Below are positions 16,753-24,245 of a stretch of DNA of 37,821 nucleotides, in pieces; position 1 is the stretch's first letter; the number at the start of each line of letters is the position of its first letter. Under the pieces are notes generated by a model, which was given only the letters and a program-made list of their open reading frames with translations, did not search any database and was not told the DNA's origin. Origin of the DNA: Nocardia nova NBRC 15556 (lineage in GTDB: Bacteria > Actinomycetota > Actinomycetes > Mycobacteriales > Mycobacteriaceae). A program made the position numbers and the translations under genes. The stretch is from assembly GCF_001613005.1 (NCBI RefSeq), contig NZ_BDBN01000090.1, forward strand, positions 1 to 37,821, written 5' to 3'.

Positions 16753-17603
16753 CAGTAACCGCCTTTACCGGTCATCAGATTGTGGTAGGCGTCGACGCGG
16801 CGTTCCGCGAGATGCCGCAGCACCCGGCGCGCCCGCTCCACCTCCGCGTCGACGTCGATATCGGCCACCGCGAGGCCGCCCTTGGACCAGGTCTTGGCCA
16901 GGATGTCGCCACCCGGGCCCACCACCTTGGCCTGGCCGAGGAACCGCAGCGATCCGGTGATGCCGGTCTGATTGGAGGACGCGAGCACGACCTGATTCTC
17001 GGCCGCGCGAGCCTGGTCGTAGAGATCGAACAGACGCGATTGGCGGTCGTTGGGCATCCGGGAGGCGCGGTCGGTGACACTGGCCGGCCACGCGGACAGC
17101 GCCGCGATCGTGCGCGCACCGTCGAGGGCCAGGGTGCGCGCGGATTCGGGGAACGTCTTGTCGTAGTCGATCAGCATGCCGAGGCGGCCGACCGGGGTGT
17201 CGAAGGCGCAGAAGCGATCCCCGGCGGAATAGGCCAGGTGTTCACCGGCGGGCTGGTGGACCTTGCGATGGCGGCCGAGTACGCCGTCGCCGGTCAGACA
17301 GACCGCCGCGTTGTAGCGCGTGCCGTCACAGTGTTCGGCATAGCCGACGCAGATGGTCATGGCCCCGGCCAGCCGGCACAGCAGGCGGATCTCCGGACCC
17401 TCGGGATCGATGGCCTCCGGCCCGGTGGCGGGATCCGGGTTGCGGAGGTCGCCGATATAGCCGCCGAGCGTCGCGTCGGGCAGCACGAGCAGGTCGACGC
17501 CGTCGGCGGCGAGCCGGTCGACGATGCCGGTGATCTTGTCGAGGGCGCGGGCGATGCCGGTGCCGAAATGAGCGGCGACGGCGGCGATCCGGGTGACGGC
17601 CAT
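16752..17603 (-). CDS. Nitrilase-superfamily paralogue lacking the catalytic Cys (probable pseudoenzyme)
   Basis: A 283-aa protein clearly homologous to the neighbouring nitrilase (shared blocks YNAAV, RKVHQP, AFDTP, GRxGM, SAWPA/SAWPT, VGPGGDILA). The nitrilase triad is Glu-Lys-Cys. Here Glu is replaced by Asp43 (VLPDATLGGY), Lys114 is kept (HRKVHQPAGE), and Cys is replaced by Asp146 (GMLIDYDKTFPE). Both codons read GAC in the sequence, and the flanking residues are intact, so this is not a frameshift. No hydrolysis through a thioester would be possible. It lies 11 bp after the flavoprotein gene and overlaps the glycosyltransferase by one base. A regulatory, scaffold or heteromeric role with nitC is inferred. 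Confidence 0.85.
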   Translation of the reverse strand: MAVTRIAAVAAHFGTGIARALDKITGIVDRLAADGVDLLVLPDATLGGYIGDLRNPDPATGPEAIDPEGPEIRLLCRLAGAMTICVGYAEHCDGTRYNAAVCLTGDGVLGRHRKVHQPAGEHLAYSAGDRFCAFDTPVGRLGMLIDYDKTFPESARTLALDGARTIAALSAWPASVTDRASRMPNDRQSRLFDLYDQARAAENQVVLASSNQTGITGSLRFLGQAKVVGPGGDILAKTWSKGGLAVADIDVDAEVERARRVLRHLAERRVDAYHNLMTGKGGY

Positions 17604-17614
17604 GAGAATCCGGT

Positions 17615-18877
17615 TCAGGCGGCGGCGGTCGCGCGGGCGGTGACAGTGATCCGATCCGCGAGATATTCGGCATCGCGGGCGACGGCGGCGAACCGGCCCG
17701 ATCCCCACGTGTGCAGCCAGGGCAGGCCGAGGAAGTACAGGCCCTCGACGGAGGTGACACCGCGATTGTGGCAGGGATGGCCCTCGCCGTCGAATACCCC
17801 GACGCGCAGCCACCGGTAGTCGGTCCGGAAACCGACCGACCACACCACCGACGTGATTCCGCTTGCGGTCAGGTCGATTTCGGTCACTTCGTGCTCGGGA
17901 CGCCACACCGGCCGGTAGCGCGGTTCGGTGGGCGCGTCGATACCCGCACGATCGATGTAGTCGTCGATGGAATCCTTGATGCTCTCGGCAACGGCATCCG
18001 CGGCGTCGAGCGAGGATTCCAGCGACGGGGCGAAACATGCTGTGCCGCCCGAGATATCGGCCATCCGCCCATAGAGGCGCATGCCCTCGAGGGCGAAGCG
18101 GCGCAGGTCGATATCGCGCCCGCCGTCGCGGCCGGTCACGTAGTGGTTGGTGTTCTCGCGCTTGCCCAGCCCGCCGGGCTGATCCTCGATGGGAATGTCG
18201 TAGTGGCCCATATCCTGCAGCCATGCCACACAGTCGCGTCCACGGTAGAAGCGGGCCACTCTAGGCGCGCTGCCCACCGCCAGATGGACTTCGCGACCGG
18301 CCAGGTGCAGGTCCTCCGCGATCTGGGCGCCGGACTGCCCGGTGCCGACGACGAGAACGGCTCCCTCGGGAAGGTCTGCGGCACTGTGGTATTCGGCGGA
18401 GTGCACCTGCCGAATCGAGCCGGGCAGCCGTTCGGCGAAGCGCGGCACGGTCGGGATGTGATATCCGCCGACGGCGACCACGACCTGATCGGAATGCACC
18501 GGCCCACCGGTCGTTTCGATATCGAACCCGCCGCCCGCGGCCACGGTCACCGCGGTGACGGCCACCCCTTCGCGCACCGGCGGATCGAAGGTGTCGGCGT
18601 AACCGCGCACCCAGGCATAGACCTCGTCACGGGTCATGAAACCGTGCGGCTGCGGGCCGGTGTAACCGTATCCGGGCAGCACGCACTGCCAATTGGGAGT
18701 GACGAGCGTGAAATTGTCCCAGCGGTTGTCGCGCCATTCGTGCGCGATGGTGTCGCGTTCGAGCACGAGATGATCGATCCCGCGCCCGGTCAGATGCCAG
18801 CTGATGGACAGCCCAGCCTGCCCGGCGCCGATCACCACCACCTCGTGGTGTTCGATCGAAAAGGGTTGCGGAGTCAC
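17615..18877 (-). CDS. Flavin-dependent oxidoreductase, MSMEG_0569 family
   Basis: A 420-aa class B monooxygenase-like flavoprotein. VVVIGAGQAGLSISWHL near residue 13 binds FAD and VLVVGTGQSGAQIAEDL near 196 binds NADPH; between them is a HxxxTVPRF-type linker. The family is a standard member of Nit1C clusters (nitH in the nitBCDEFGH naming, from memory) and would supply an oxygenation step, for example N- or C-oxidation of a cluster intermediate. It starts with GTG at 18877 behind GGAGGA. It lies 45 bp after nitC and 11 bp before the nitrilase-like paralogue. Confidence 0.88.
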   Translation of the reverse strand: MTPQPFSIEHHEVVVIGAGQAGLSISWHLTGRGIDHLVLERDTIAHEWRDNRWDNFTLVTPNWQCVLPGYGYTGPQPHGFMTRDEVYAWVRGYADTFDPPVREGVAVTAVTVAAGGGFDIETTGGPVHSDQVVVAVGGYHIPTVPRFAERLPGSIRQVHSAEYHSAADLPEGAVLVVGTGQSGAQIAEDLHLAGREVHLAVGSAPRVARFYRGRDCVAWLQDMGHYDIPIEDQPGGLGKRENTNHYVTGRDGGRDIDLRRFALEGMRLYGRMADISGGTACFAPSLESSLDAADAVAESIKDSIDDYIDRAGIDAPTEPRYRPVWRPEHEVTEIDLTASGITSVVWSVGFRTDYRWLRVGVFDGEGHPCHNRGVTSVEGLYFLGLPWLHTWGSGRFAAVARDAEYLADRITVTARATAAA

Positions 18878-18922
18878 GGTTTTCCTCCGGGAGTCGCGGC
18901 GGGTACGGACGGCGGGGTCATC

Positions 18923-19846
18923 TCAGGCATGTGCGGCCGCCAATTCCTCCGGCAGCGACGGCTGTCCGACGACCCCGTGGCGCGCGACCACGCTGTCGTA
19001 GACTTCCGGCCGCCGGTCCCGCAGGTTGTACATGCCGCCGCCGCGGGCCAGCCCGAGTGCCCGGCCGACATCGACCGTGGCGGTCGCCAGTCCCGGCGCG
19101 GTGCCGGTGGTGGCGAGTATGTCGCCGCCCGGCCCGACGATCTTGGCGCTGCACACGAACCGCAGCGAGCCGAAGGTGCCGGCCTGGTTGGAAGCGATCC
19201 ACACCACCTGGTTCTCGACGGCGCGGGCGCGGTCGAAGATGTCGAAGCGCTGGGTCCAGCGGTCGTCCTCGAGGCGTTCGGCGGTGGCGGTGCGGGCGGT
19301 CGGCCACGCCGAGAGCGAGGTGATGATCTCCGCGCCGTCCAACGCCAGGGCGCGCGCGGCCTCGGGGAAGGCCTTGTCGTAGCAGATCTGCATCCCCATC
19401 CGCCCGATCGGCGTGTCGAAGGCGTGATACTCCGAACCGGCGGCGTAACAGAGGTTTTCGCCCAGCGGCTGATGCACTTTGCGGTAGGAGCCGAGGATGC
19501 CGTCGCCGGACAGCGTCACCGCGGCGTTGTAGCGCAGCTCGCCGTCGGCCTCGCAGAAGCCGAGGGTGACGACGAGATCCCCCGCCATAGCGGCGATCCG
19601 CGCCAACTCGGGCCCGTCCAGGGCGAGGGCGGGCGGCAGGCTGCGCAACCGGCGTTGCCGGGCCTCGTCGTTCTCGGCGCCGCCGCCCAGACTGGGCAGA
19701 TAGCCGCCGAGACATGCCTCGGGCAGGACCAGCAGCCGGCTACCGCGAGCACGAGCCTGCCCGATCAGTGCCGAGATGGTGTCGTAGCAGGCCTCCATAT
19801 CGCGGCCGAATTCGGCGGCGGCCACGGAGATGGTCAATTCGGTCAT
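18923..19846 (-). CDS. nitC: Nitrilase, Nit1C type (Sll0784 family)
   Basis: A 307-aa carbon-nitrogen hydrolase with an intact triad: Glu43 (VLPEACLGGY), Lys123 (YRKVHQPLGE) and Cys155 (MQICYDKAFPE), plus the additional conserved Glu130. It matches the Sll0784 nitrilase family of the Nit1C cluster. NitC is induced by cyanide and required for growth on cyanide in Pseudomonas fluorescens NCIMB 11764. The exact nitrile substrate in vivo is not settled. The frame is open far upstream, but the ATG at 19846 overlaps the stop of the preceding gene as ATGA and starts the homology, so it is chosen. Confidence 0.92.
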   Translation of the reverse strand: MTELTISVAAAEFGRDMEACYDTISALIGQARARGSRLLVLPEACLGGYLPSLGGGAENDEARQRRLRSLPPALALDGPELARIAAMAGDLVVTLGFCEADGELRYNAAVTLSGDGILGSYRKVHQPLGENLCYAAGSEYHAFDTPIGRMGMQICYDKAFPEAARALALDGAEIITSLSAWPTARTATAERLEDDRWTQRFDIFDRARAVENQVVWIASNQAGTFGSLRFVCSAKIVGPGGDILATTGTAPGLATATVDVGRALGLARGGGMYNLRDRRPEVYDSVVARHGVVGQPSLPEELAAAHA

Positions 19847-21297
19847 GAGATACCCAATCCGGTCACGGTGCCGGGCACCGCTGTGGTGGTGGTTCCGTCC
19901 GGCCAGCGCAAACGCACGCCGGGTTCGGAGGTGAGGACGCCGCATACCGCGGAGGTGGCGGGTCCGGTGGGGCCGGTCGCGGATCCGGGGCGGTCGGCGG
20001 TGAGCATGGCGAAGCCGGGGAAGCAGGTGATCCATTCGGCCGGCGCGGTATTCGCCGGACGCGGCATCCGGGCCACGTCGAGCACCGCGCCGACACCCGA
20101 TGCTTCGGCCAGCATGCCCGCCGTACCGGCGATCCCGGCCATGCTGACATCCTTCGCGGCCGCCGGCGCGGTGTCGGCGACGAACCGGCCCAGCGCCCGC
20201 AGCTCGTCTCCGGTGCGGTAGGAAGACGAATCCCATTGCTGCCCCGTATATCCGGCGCGCCAGCGGCCACCGAGATCCGCGGTGAGCCGAAGTTCGTGGC
20301 CTGCCCGGCCCCCGCCACCGGGAACGGGCCGGGCGGTGCGACCCAATGCGGTCACTGCCAGTGCGGCCGGGCCGATCTGGGTATGCCCGCCCAATACGGG
20401 CACACCCCAAGTGTCGGCGGCCCGCGCCAGGCCGCGCAGGATGCGGGTGAGCAGCGAACGGGTCGGTGCCGCGACCGCGTCGAGCAACCCCACGGGTTCG
20501 GCGCCCATCGCGGACAGATCGTTGAGATTCACCAGGGCCGCGCACCAGCCCGCCCATTCCGGATCGCGTTCGACCATCGAGGCGATGATGGCGTCACATG
20601 CGGCGACGAGATCGCTGCCCGGCACCGGCGCACCGTCATCGCCGCGAAAGTGTCTGCCGCCCAGGGCAGATGGATCATTCCCGAGAGTGGTCAGCAGCGG
20701 GCCCAGCATCGCCTTGGTCGAGCGCGTGAGCCGGTCGATGCGGTCGATGGGCCAGCGCACGCGAACGTGCGGTGCGCCGCCGAACGTGGTGTCTCCCAGC
20801 GGAATCCAGCCGAGGTGGGTAAACAGCGCGGCGTATCGGTGCTGCACCGTCGCCTCGAAGCGCAGCACGTTGTTGCTCTCCGCGTAGGCGCAGGCCGCGC
20901 GTACGAGGGCATTGCCCACCCCGCGCGTGCGGCGGCCACAGTCCACGACCAGCCGGCTGCCGGCCCACCAGCCGAGATCCTCGGCGGTGGCGGGCGCCAG
21001 GCGCACACCACCCAGCACAGTGCCGTCCGACGCCAGTGCGACCAGCACGACGGTGCGCGGATGATCGTCGATATCGTCGGCATCGCTACCCTGGAACAGG
21101 CCCTGTTCGACCACGAAGCTCTCGCGCCGCAGCGTTCGATAGGCGGCCAGCTGCCGGGAATCCGCCGGGCGAATCAGGAAGCCGCCGGGCGGTTCCTTCG
21201 GGTTCGGATGCCCGGACAGCACACAGTAATCGGGAGACGGCCTGCCGGATGCCACAGATCCCTCGAGCCACCAGCGCGGCGTGTCGATCGTCGTCAT
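19843..21297 (-). CDS. GNAT acetyltransferase / AIR synthase-like fusion, MSMEG_0567 family
   Basis: A 484-aa fusion. The N-terminal ~165 residues are a GNAT-like domain (AYRTLRRESFVVEQGLF, VVDCGRRTRGVGNALVRAA, then the acetyl-CoA-binding-region LRFEATVQHRYAALF). The rest resembles the AIR synthase/PurM fold (VPVLGGHTQIGPAALAVTALG, then DVSMAGIAGTAGMLAEASGVG), which activates substrates with ATP. In Pseudomonas the two domains are separate genes (nitE and nitF); the fused form is the mycobacterial arrangement. The ATG at 21297 follows the stop of the radical SAM gene by one base with GGGAGG ahead. An earlier ORF start (21324) is less likely. Confidence 0.88.
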   Translation of the reverse strand: MTTIDTPRWWLEGSVASGRPSPDYCVLSGHPNPKEPPGGFLIRPADSRQLAAYRTLRRESFVVEQGLFQGSDADDIDDHPRTVVLVALASDGTVLGGVRLAPATAEDLGWWAGSRLVVDCGRRTRGVGNALVRAACAYAESNNVLRFEATVQHRYAALFTHLGWIPLGDTTFGGAPHVRVRWPIDRIDRLTRSTKAMLGPLLTTLGNDPSALGGRHFRGDDGAPVPGSDLVAACDAIIASMVERDPEWAGWCAALVNLNDLSAMGAEPVGLLDAVAAPTRSLLTRILRGLARAADTWGVPVLGGHTQIGPAALAVTALGRTARPVPGGGGRAGHELRLTADLGGRWRAGYTGQQWDSSSYRTGDELRALGRFVADTAPAAAKDVSMAGIAGTAGMLAEASGVGAVLDVARMPRPANTAPAEWITCFPGFAMLTADRPGSATGPTGPATSAVCGVLTSEPGVRLRWPDGTTTTAVPGTVTGLGIS

Positions 21298-21298
21298 C

Positions 21299-22357
21299 TC
21301 AGCCTCCCGCGGTGCGCAGCACACTGCACGCGCCGCATGCCGCGCACCCGGCCGCCTGATCGGCGCCGCGCATCCCAGCGCGCCGCAGTTCGGTTGCGAC
21401 CCTTCGCGTTACGTCCTCGAGCAGCGCCGGTGAGGGTGCGCTCGCGTTGTCGACGTCGACGGCGAGGGTTCCGGCGAGCGGCCGGAAGGGAACGATGAAG
21501 GGGTACACACCCATCGCGATCAATTCCCGTGCCCCACCGACCAGTTCGTCGGGATCCTCGCCGAGCCCTACCAGGAGATAGGTCGACACCTGGTTGCGCC
21601 CGAACACCCGCACCGCCTCGGTCCACGCCGCCCGGTAATCCGCGAGCGGCACCGTCGATTTGCCCGGCATCCAGCGCGCACGGACCCGATCGTCGAGCGA
21701 TTCGACATGAATGCCGATGGATTCCGCTCCCGCCGCCCGCAGCTCCGCGAGGACCGACAGATCCCCGGGTGGCTCACACTGCACCTGAATCGGCAGCTGC
21801 GGCACGGTGCGCTTCACCGCCCGCACACAGCGCGCGAGATGTCGTGCGCCACGGTCCTTTCCGGCGGTGGTGCCGGTGGTCATCACCATCTGCCGCACCC
21901 CGTCGAGCCGGACCGCGGCGGCCGCGACCTCGGCAAGGTGCTCGGGCCGCTTGACCGCGACGGTCGTGCCCGCCGCCAGCGACGCCTCGATCGCGCAGAA
22001 TCGGCAACGTTGGTCCTCGCCGTATCGAATGCACGTCTGGACCACCGTCGTCGCGAGCACATCCGTGCCGTGCAGCCTCGCGATCTGCTCGTAGCCGATG
22101 CCCTCGGCGGTGCGCAGGTCGTAGAACCTGGGCCGCCGCACCGGCTCGACGGTGACGCCGAGATCGGTGCCGTCGCGCAGCAGACGATCCCCGCTCAGCG
22201 TGTAGGGGCTGTCGGATCGGATGGGAATGGCAGCGCCGGCACCCCCGAACGACACATGACCGTCGTCGCTGGGCCCGGCTCCGGAACGGCGCTGCACCGG
22301 CACATCGACGCGAATACCGAGTAGCGCCAGGTCTACTCGCGTGGATACCTCGGTCAT
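21299..22357 (-). CDS. nitD: Radical SAM protein, MSMEG_0568 family
   Basis: A 352-aa protein of the Nit1C radical SAM family. The cluster motif is C109-x8-C118-x2-C121 (TCIRYGEDQRCRFCAIE), with a longer first gap than the usual C-x3-C-x2-C. GKDRGARHLA and the strand IQVQCEPPGDL follow in a (beta/alpha) barrel. A second Cys group, CAACGAC at 338-344 (C-x2-C-x2-C), lies at the C-terminus and may hold an auxiliary Fe-S cluster. It would generate a 5'-deoxyadenosyl radical for a cofactor- or natural-product-like reaction. It is separated from nitB by nine bases. The symbol nitD is from the published cluster naming, assigned from memory. Confidence 0.87.
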   Translation of the reverse strand: MTEVSTRVDLALLGIRVDVPVQRRSGAGPSDDGHVSFGGAGAAIPIRSDSPYTLSGDRLLRDGTDLGVTVEPVRRPRFYDLRTAEGIGYEQIARLHGTDVLATTVVQTCIRYGEDQRCRFCAIEASLAAGTTVAVKRPEHLAEVAAAAVRLDGVRQMVMTTGTTAGKDRGARHLARCVRAVKRTVPQLPIQVQCEPPGDLSVLAELRAAGAESIGIHVESLDDRVRARWMPGKSTVPLADYRAAWTEAVRVFGRNQVSTYLLVGLGEDPDELVGGARELIAMGVYPFIVPFRPLAGTLAVDVDNASAPSPALLEDVTRRVATELRRAGMRGADQAAGCAACGACSVLRTAGG

Positions 22358-22366
22358 GCCGGCCGC

Positions 22367-22912
22367 CTACACCTGATAGGTGGAGTTGATGATCGCGCCC
22401 TTGCGTGCGTAGTAGATCAGCGCATCCTGCACATCCAGCGGATGCGCGGGAATGACCCCCTCGATCAGGTCCTCCTCGCGGGCCCCGTGCAGAGCCAGGC
22501 CGAAGCGGCAGGCGAATACCTTGCCGCCCTCCTTGATGAAGGTCGACAGCGCGTCGTTGATGTTCTGCTCACCCGGAAAACCGCTGTCCCCAGTGGTCGG
22601 GAATCCGCGGTTGGCGATGCAGTTGATCGCACCCGGCCCATAGAAGTAGATCGCCGACTCGAACCCCTTGCGCAGCGCCCGAGTCGCCTGCAGGACGGCC
22701 ACGAAACTCACCGACGACTCGTGCGCGATCCCGTGCACCAGGGTGAAGTATGTTTCCCCGGCCTCGGCCTGATAATCGGGAAAGATTTTGGTGGCGCCAT
22801 AGATATTGGTGCCTTTCGGCAGCGCCGGATGCGGAATCTCGGACAGCGATTTCGCGATGTTCTCCTCGATCGCCTTGTCGATCTCGGAGGTGGTTTCGGT
22901 GGGTGCGGACAT
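22367..22912 (-). CDS. nitB: Nit1C NitB, MSMEG_0572/Sll0783 family protein
   Basis: A 181-aa protein of the Sll0783/MSMEG_0572 family. In Synechocystis the homologue is nitrogen-starvation induced and needed for polyhydroxybutyrate accumulation; in Pseudomonas fluorescens NitB rises strongly with cyanide. Sequence features are a short N-terminal helix, then alternating strands and helices (TYFTLVHGIAHESSVSF, ESAIYFYGPGAINC) that suggest a DsrE-like fold, with conserved Cys residues in ACRFGLALHGA. No enzymatic function is established. It is the first gene of the operon. AGGAGA at 22921-22926 (minus strand) is a good ribosome binding site for the ATG at 22912. Confidence 0.92.
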   Translation of the reverse strand: MSAPTETTSEIDKAIEENIAKSLSEIPHPALPKGTNIYGATKIFPDYQAEAGETYFTLVHGIAHESSVSFVAVLQATRALRKGFESAIYFYGPGAINCIANRGFPTTGDSGFPGEQNINDALSTFIKEGGKVFACRFGLALHGAREEDLIEGVIPAHPLDVQDALIYYARKGAIINSTYQV

Positions 22913-22990
22913 GCTTGTCTCCTGGGGATGTGACGAGGACCGGTGAGGAATCGAGGTGATTCACCGATGGGTTCAGTTCACGCCCCAGGT

Positions 22991-23006
22991 GTTTCGTGAT
23001 GGTCAC
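22991..23006 (-). promoter_or_regulatory. GlnR-like binding half box upstream of nitB
   Basis: On the minus strand the sequence is GTGAC-CATCAC-GAAAC, which matches the actinobacterial GlnR a/b pair GTnAC-N6-GAAAC at every fixed base. It ends 79 bp before the nitB start. A second downstream pair at the N6 spacing is not clear, so this is one half of the full GlnR box. Confidence 0.45.
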
Positions 23007-23100
23007 ATCCGGAGTAATACGACGTTGCCGGGTCTTCACCGTCTACGATCGTGATTCAGCGCTGATAATCTGTTGTGCGGCAACATGTCTCGACGCACCC

Positions 23101-23137
23101 GGCATCCGAATACGTGGAATTTCGGAAGGCGGATGCC
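23101..23137. repeat. Inverted repeat, possible hairpin
   Basis: GGCATCCG (23101-23108) and CGGATGCC (23130-23137) are perfect complements with a 21-base loop. CCGAA and TTCGG inside could pair in part. It lies about 150 bp beyond the desaturase stop and could end that transcript or belong to the nitB regulatory region. Confidence 0.3.
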
Positions 23138-23287
23138 CTGCCGCGTAATCAACGTGCTGGGATTTCTCTCCCGCCGTTAACATTCGGCTGCCGTGGCAAG
23201 AGCCGATTTGTAACAGGAGCGTCATCGACGCGGCTGCCGGCCGGGCTCGGGCAGATGGTTGTCGCCCGGAATACGATGCCGATGCGG

Positions 23288-24169
23288 TCAGGCTTCGGGA
23301 ATTCGATCGCCGATCTCGCCCGTGCGTGCGGTGCCAGGTTCCCATCCGGGCGGCCCGAACAAATATCCGGCCCATTCGCGAATTCGCTTGGTGGAGCGCA
23401 GATCCCGCCACAAGGCGCCGAATTCGTAGTACTGGAGCGTGAGGACGTTCGAGCTGTCGATGTTCTTCGTGAGTCCGTAGGTGGGGCGGAAGGTCTCCGC
23501 GCGGAAGGTGCCGAACATGCGGTCCCACAGAATCAGGATGCCACCGTAATTACGGTCCAGATACTCCCGATCGCTGGCATGGTGCACGCGGTGATGGGAG
23601 GGGGTGTTGAAGACGAATTCGAACGAGCGAGGGAGTTTTCCGATGGTCTCGGTGTGCACCCAGAACTGGTAGACGAGGTTGAACGACCAGGCCGTGAAGA
23701 TCATCCACGGCGGCACACCCAGGAGCGGCAGCGGAACCCAGGCCAACAGTTCGAACCACGGATTCCACTTCTGGCGCAGTGCGGTCGCGTAGTTGAAGTA
23801 CCGGCTGTTGTGGTGCACCTGATGCGCCGCCCAGACCACCCGGACTCGATGCGCGAGCCGGTGATAGGCGTACCAGAGCAGATCCACCGCGAGCATGACT
23901 GCCACCCACGACAGCGGGTTGCGCGGGTCGACGTGCCAGGGGGCGTGCACGTACAGCACGGCATAGCCTATGAGTGCGGCGAATTTCGCGGCACCGCTGA
24001 CGAAGAGTGAGACGAAGCCCATGGTCAGGCTGGTCCGCGCGTCGATCACGTCGTAGCCGGCGCGGTCCTCGGCGTGACCGCGCAGGGCGGCGATCTCCAG
24101 GACCATCGCGAGCACGAAGAACGGAACCGCGTAGGTCACCGGCTGGTTGATCTGTTCCCACAGGGTCAT
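23288..24169 (-). CDS. Sterol desaturase / fatty acid hydroxylase family protein
   Basis: A 293-aa integral membrane di-iron enzyme. The three histidine motifs are HRLAH (103-107), HQVHH (116-120) and HHRVHH (192-197), with an additional His172, as expected for the fatty acid hydroxylase superfamily. Four to five hydrophobic helices lie around these motifs (LAVDLLWYAY among them). It would hydroxylate or desaturate a lipid or sterol. The ATG at 24169 is chosen over a GTG at 24178, because GGAG is ten bases from the ATG. It is divergent from a TetR gene over a perfect dyad. The substrate is not identified. Confidence 0.88.
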   Translation of the reverse strand: MTLWEQINQPVTYAVPFFVLAMVLEIAALRGHAEDRAGYDVIDARTSLTMGFVSLFVSGAAKFAALIGYAVLYVHAPWHVDPRNPLSWVAVMLAVDLLWYAYHRLAHRVRVVWAAHQVHHNSRYFNYATALRQKWNPWFELLAWVPLPLLGVPPWMIFTAWSFNLVYQFWVHTETIGKLPRSFEFVFNTPSHHRVHHASDREYLDRNYGGILILWDRMFGTFRAETFRPTYGLTKNIDSSNVLTLQYYEFGALWRDLRSTKRIREWAGYLFGPPGWEPGTARTGEIGDRIPEA

Positions 24170-24189
24170 CGCAGGCACTCTCCGGAACG

Positions 24190-24195
24190 ATTATA
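24190..24195 (-). promoter_or_regulatory. -10 element TATAAT of the desaturase gene
   Basis: Read on the minus strand the sequence is exactly TATAAT. The spacer toward the weak -35 is covered by the left arm of the inverted repeat, so a bound repressor would block it. Confidence 0.6.
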
Positions 24196-24197
24196 TG

Positions 24198-24233
24198 ACC
24201 CTACGGTCACTTCATTGAAAGTGACCGTAGGGT
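24198..24233. promoter_or_regulatory. Operator of the divergent TetR/desaturase pair
   Basis: A perfect 15-bp inverted repeat: ACCCTACGGTCACTT, six bases, AAGTGACCGTAGGGT. Each arm also lies in a smaller dyad, TGACC-N4-GGTCA (24196-24209, perfect) and TGACC-N4-GGTAA (24222-24235), centred 26 bp apart, so two repressor dimers may bind. Confidence 0.75.
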
Positions 24234-24245
24234 AAGTTCGGGCGC

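Larger units (their letters stand above)
22913..23287. other. Promoter region of the Nit1C operon, no gene seen
   Basis: This 375-bp gap lies upstream of nitB and downstream of the desaturase gene. It contains the GlnR-like box, a perfect 10-bp palindrome TCAGCGCTGA at 23056-23065, and an 8-bp inverted repeat (23101-23137). I see no convincing protein gene or RNA gene. Confidence 0.6.

Noticed and set aside
16752..17603. Sequencing error as cause of the Cys-to-Asp change in the nitrilase paralogue
   Set aside because: Both catalytic positions differ, each needing at least one change in separate codons (TGC to GAC requires two), and the frame and neighbours are intact. It cannot be fully excluded without reads.
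16752..18224. A 490-aa version of the nitrilase-like paralogue
   Set aside because: The N-terminal extension overlaps the flavoprotein gene; the ATG at 17603 starts the family homology.
17711..20221. An 836-aa open frame on the plus strand opposite the Nit1C genes
   Set aside because: It runs antisense across four well-supported genes and its translation has no recognisable domain; high-GC DNA gives such long shadow frames.
18923..20557. A 544-aa version of the nitrilase reading frame extending upstream
   Set aside because: The extra part overlaps the GNAT-AIR gene and is Arg/Gly/Pro-rich shadow translation; the ATG at 19846 overlaps the upstream stop as ATGA and starts the homology.
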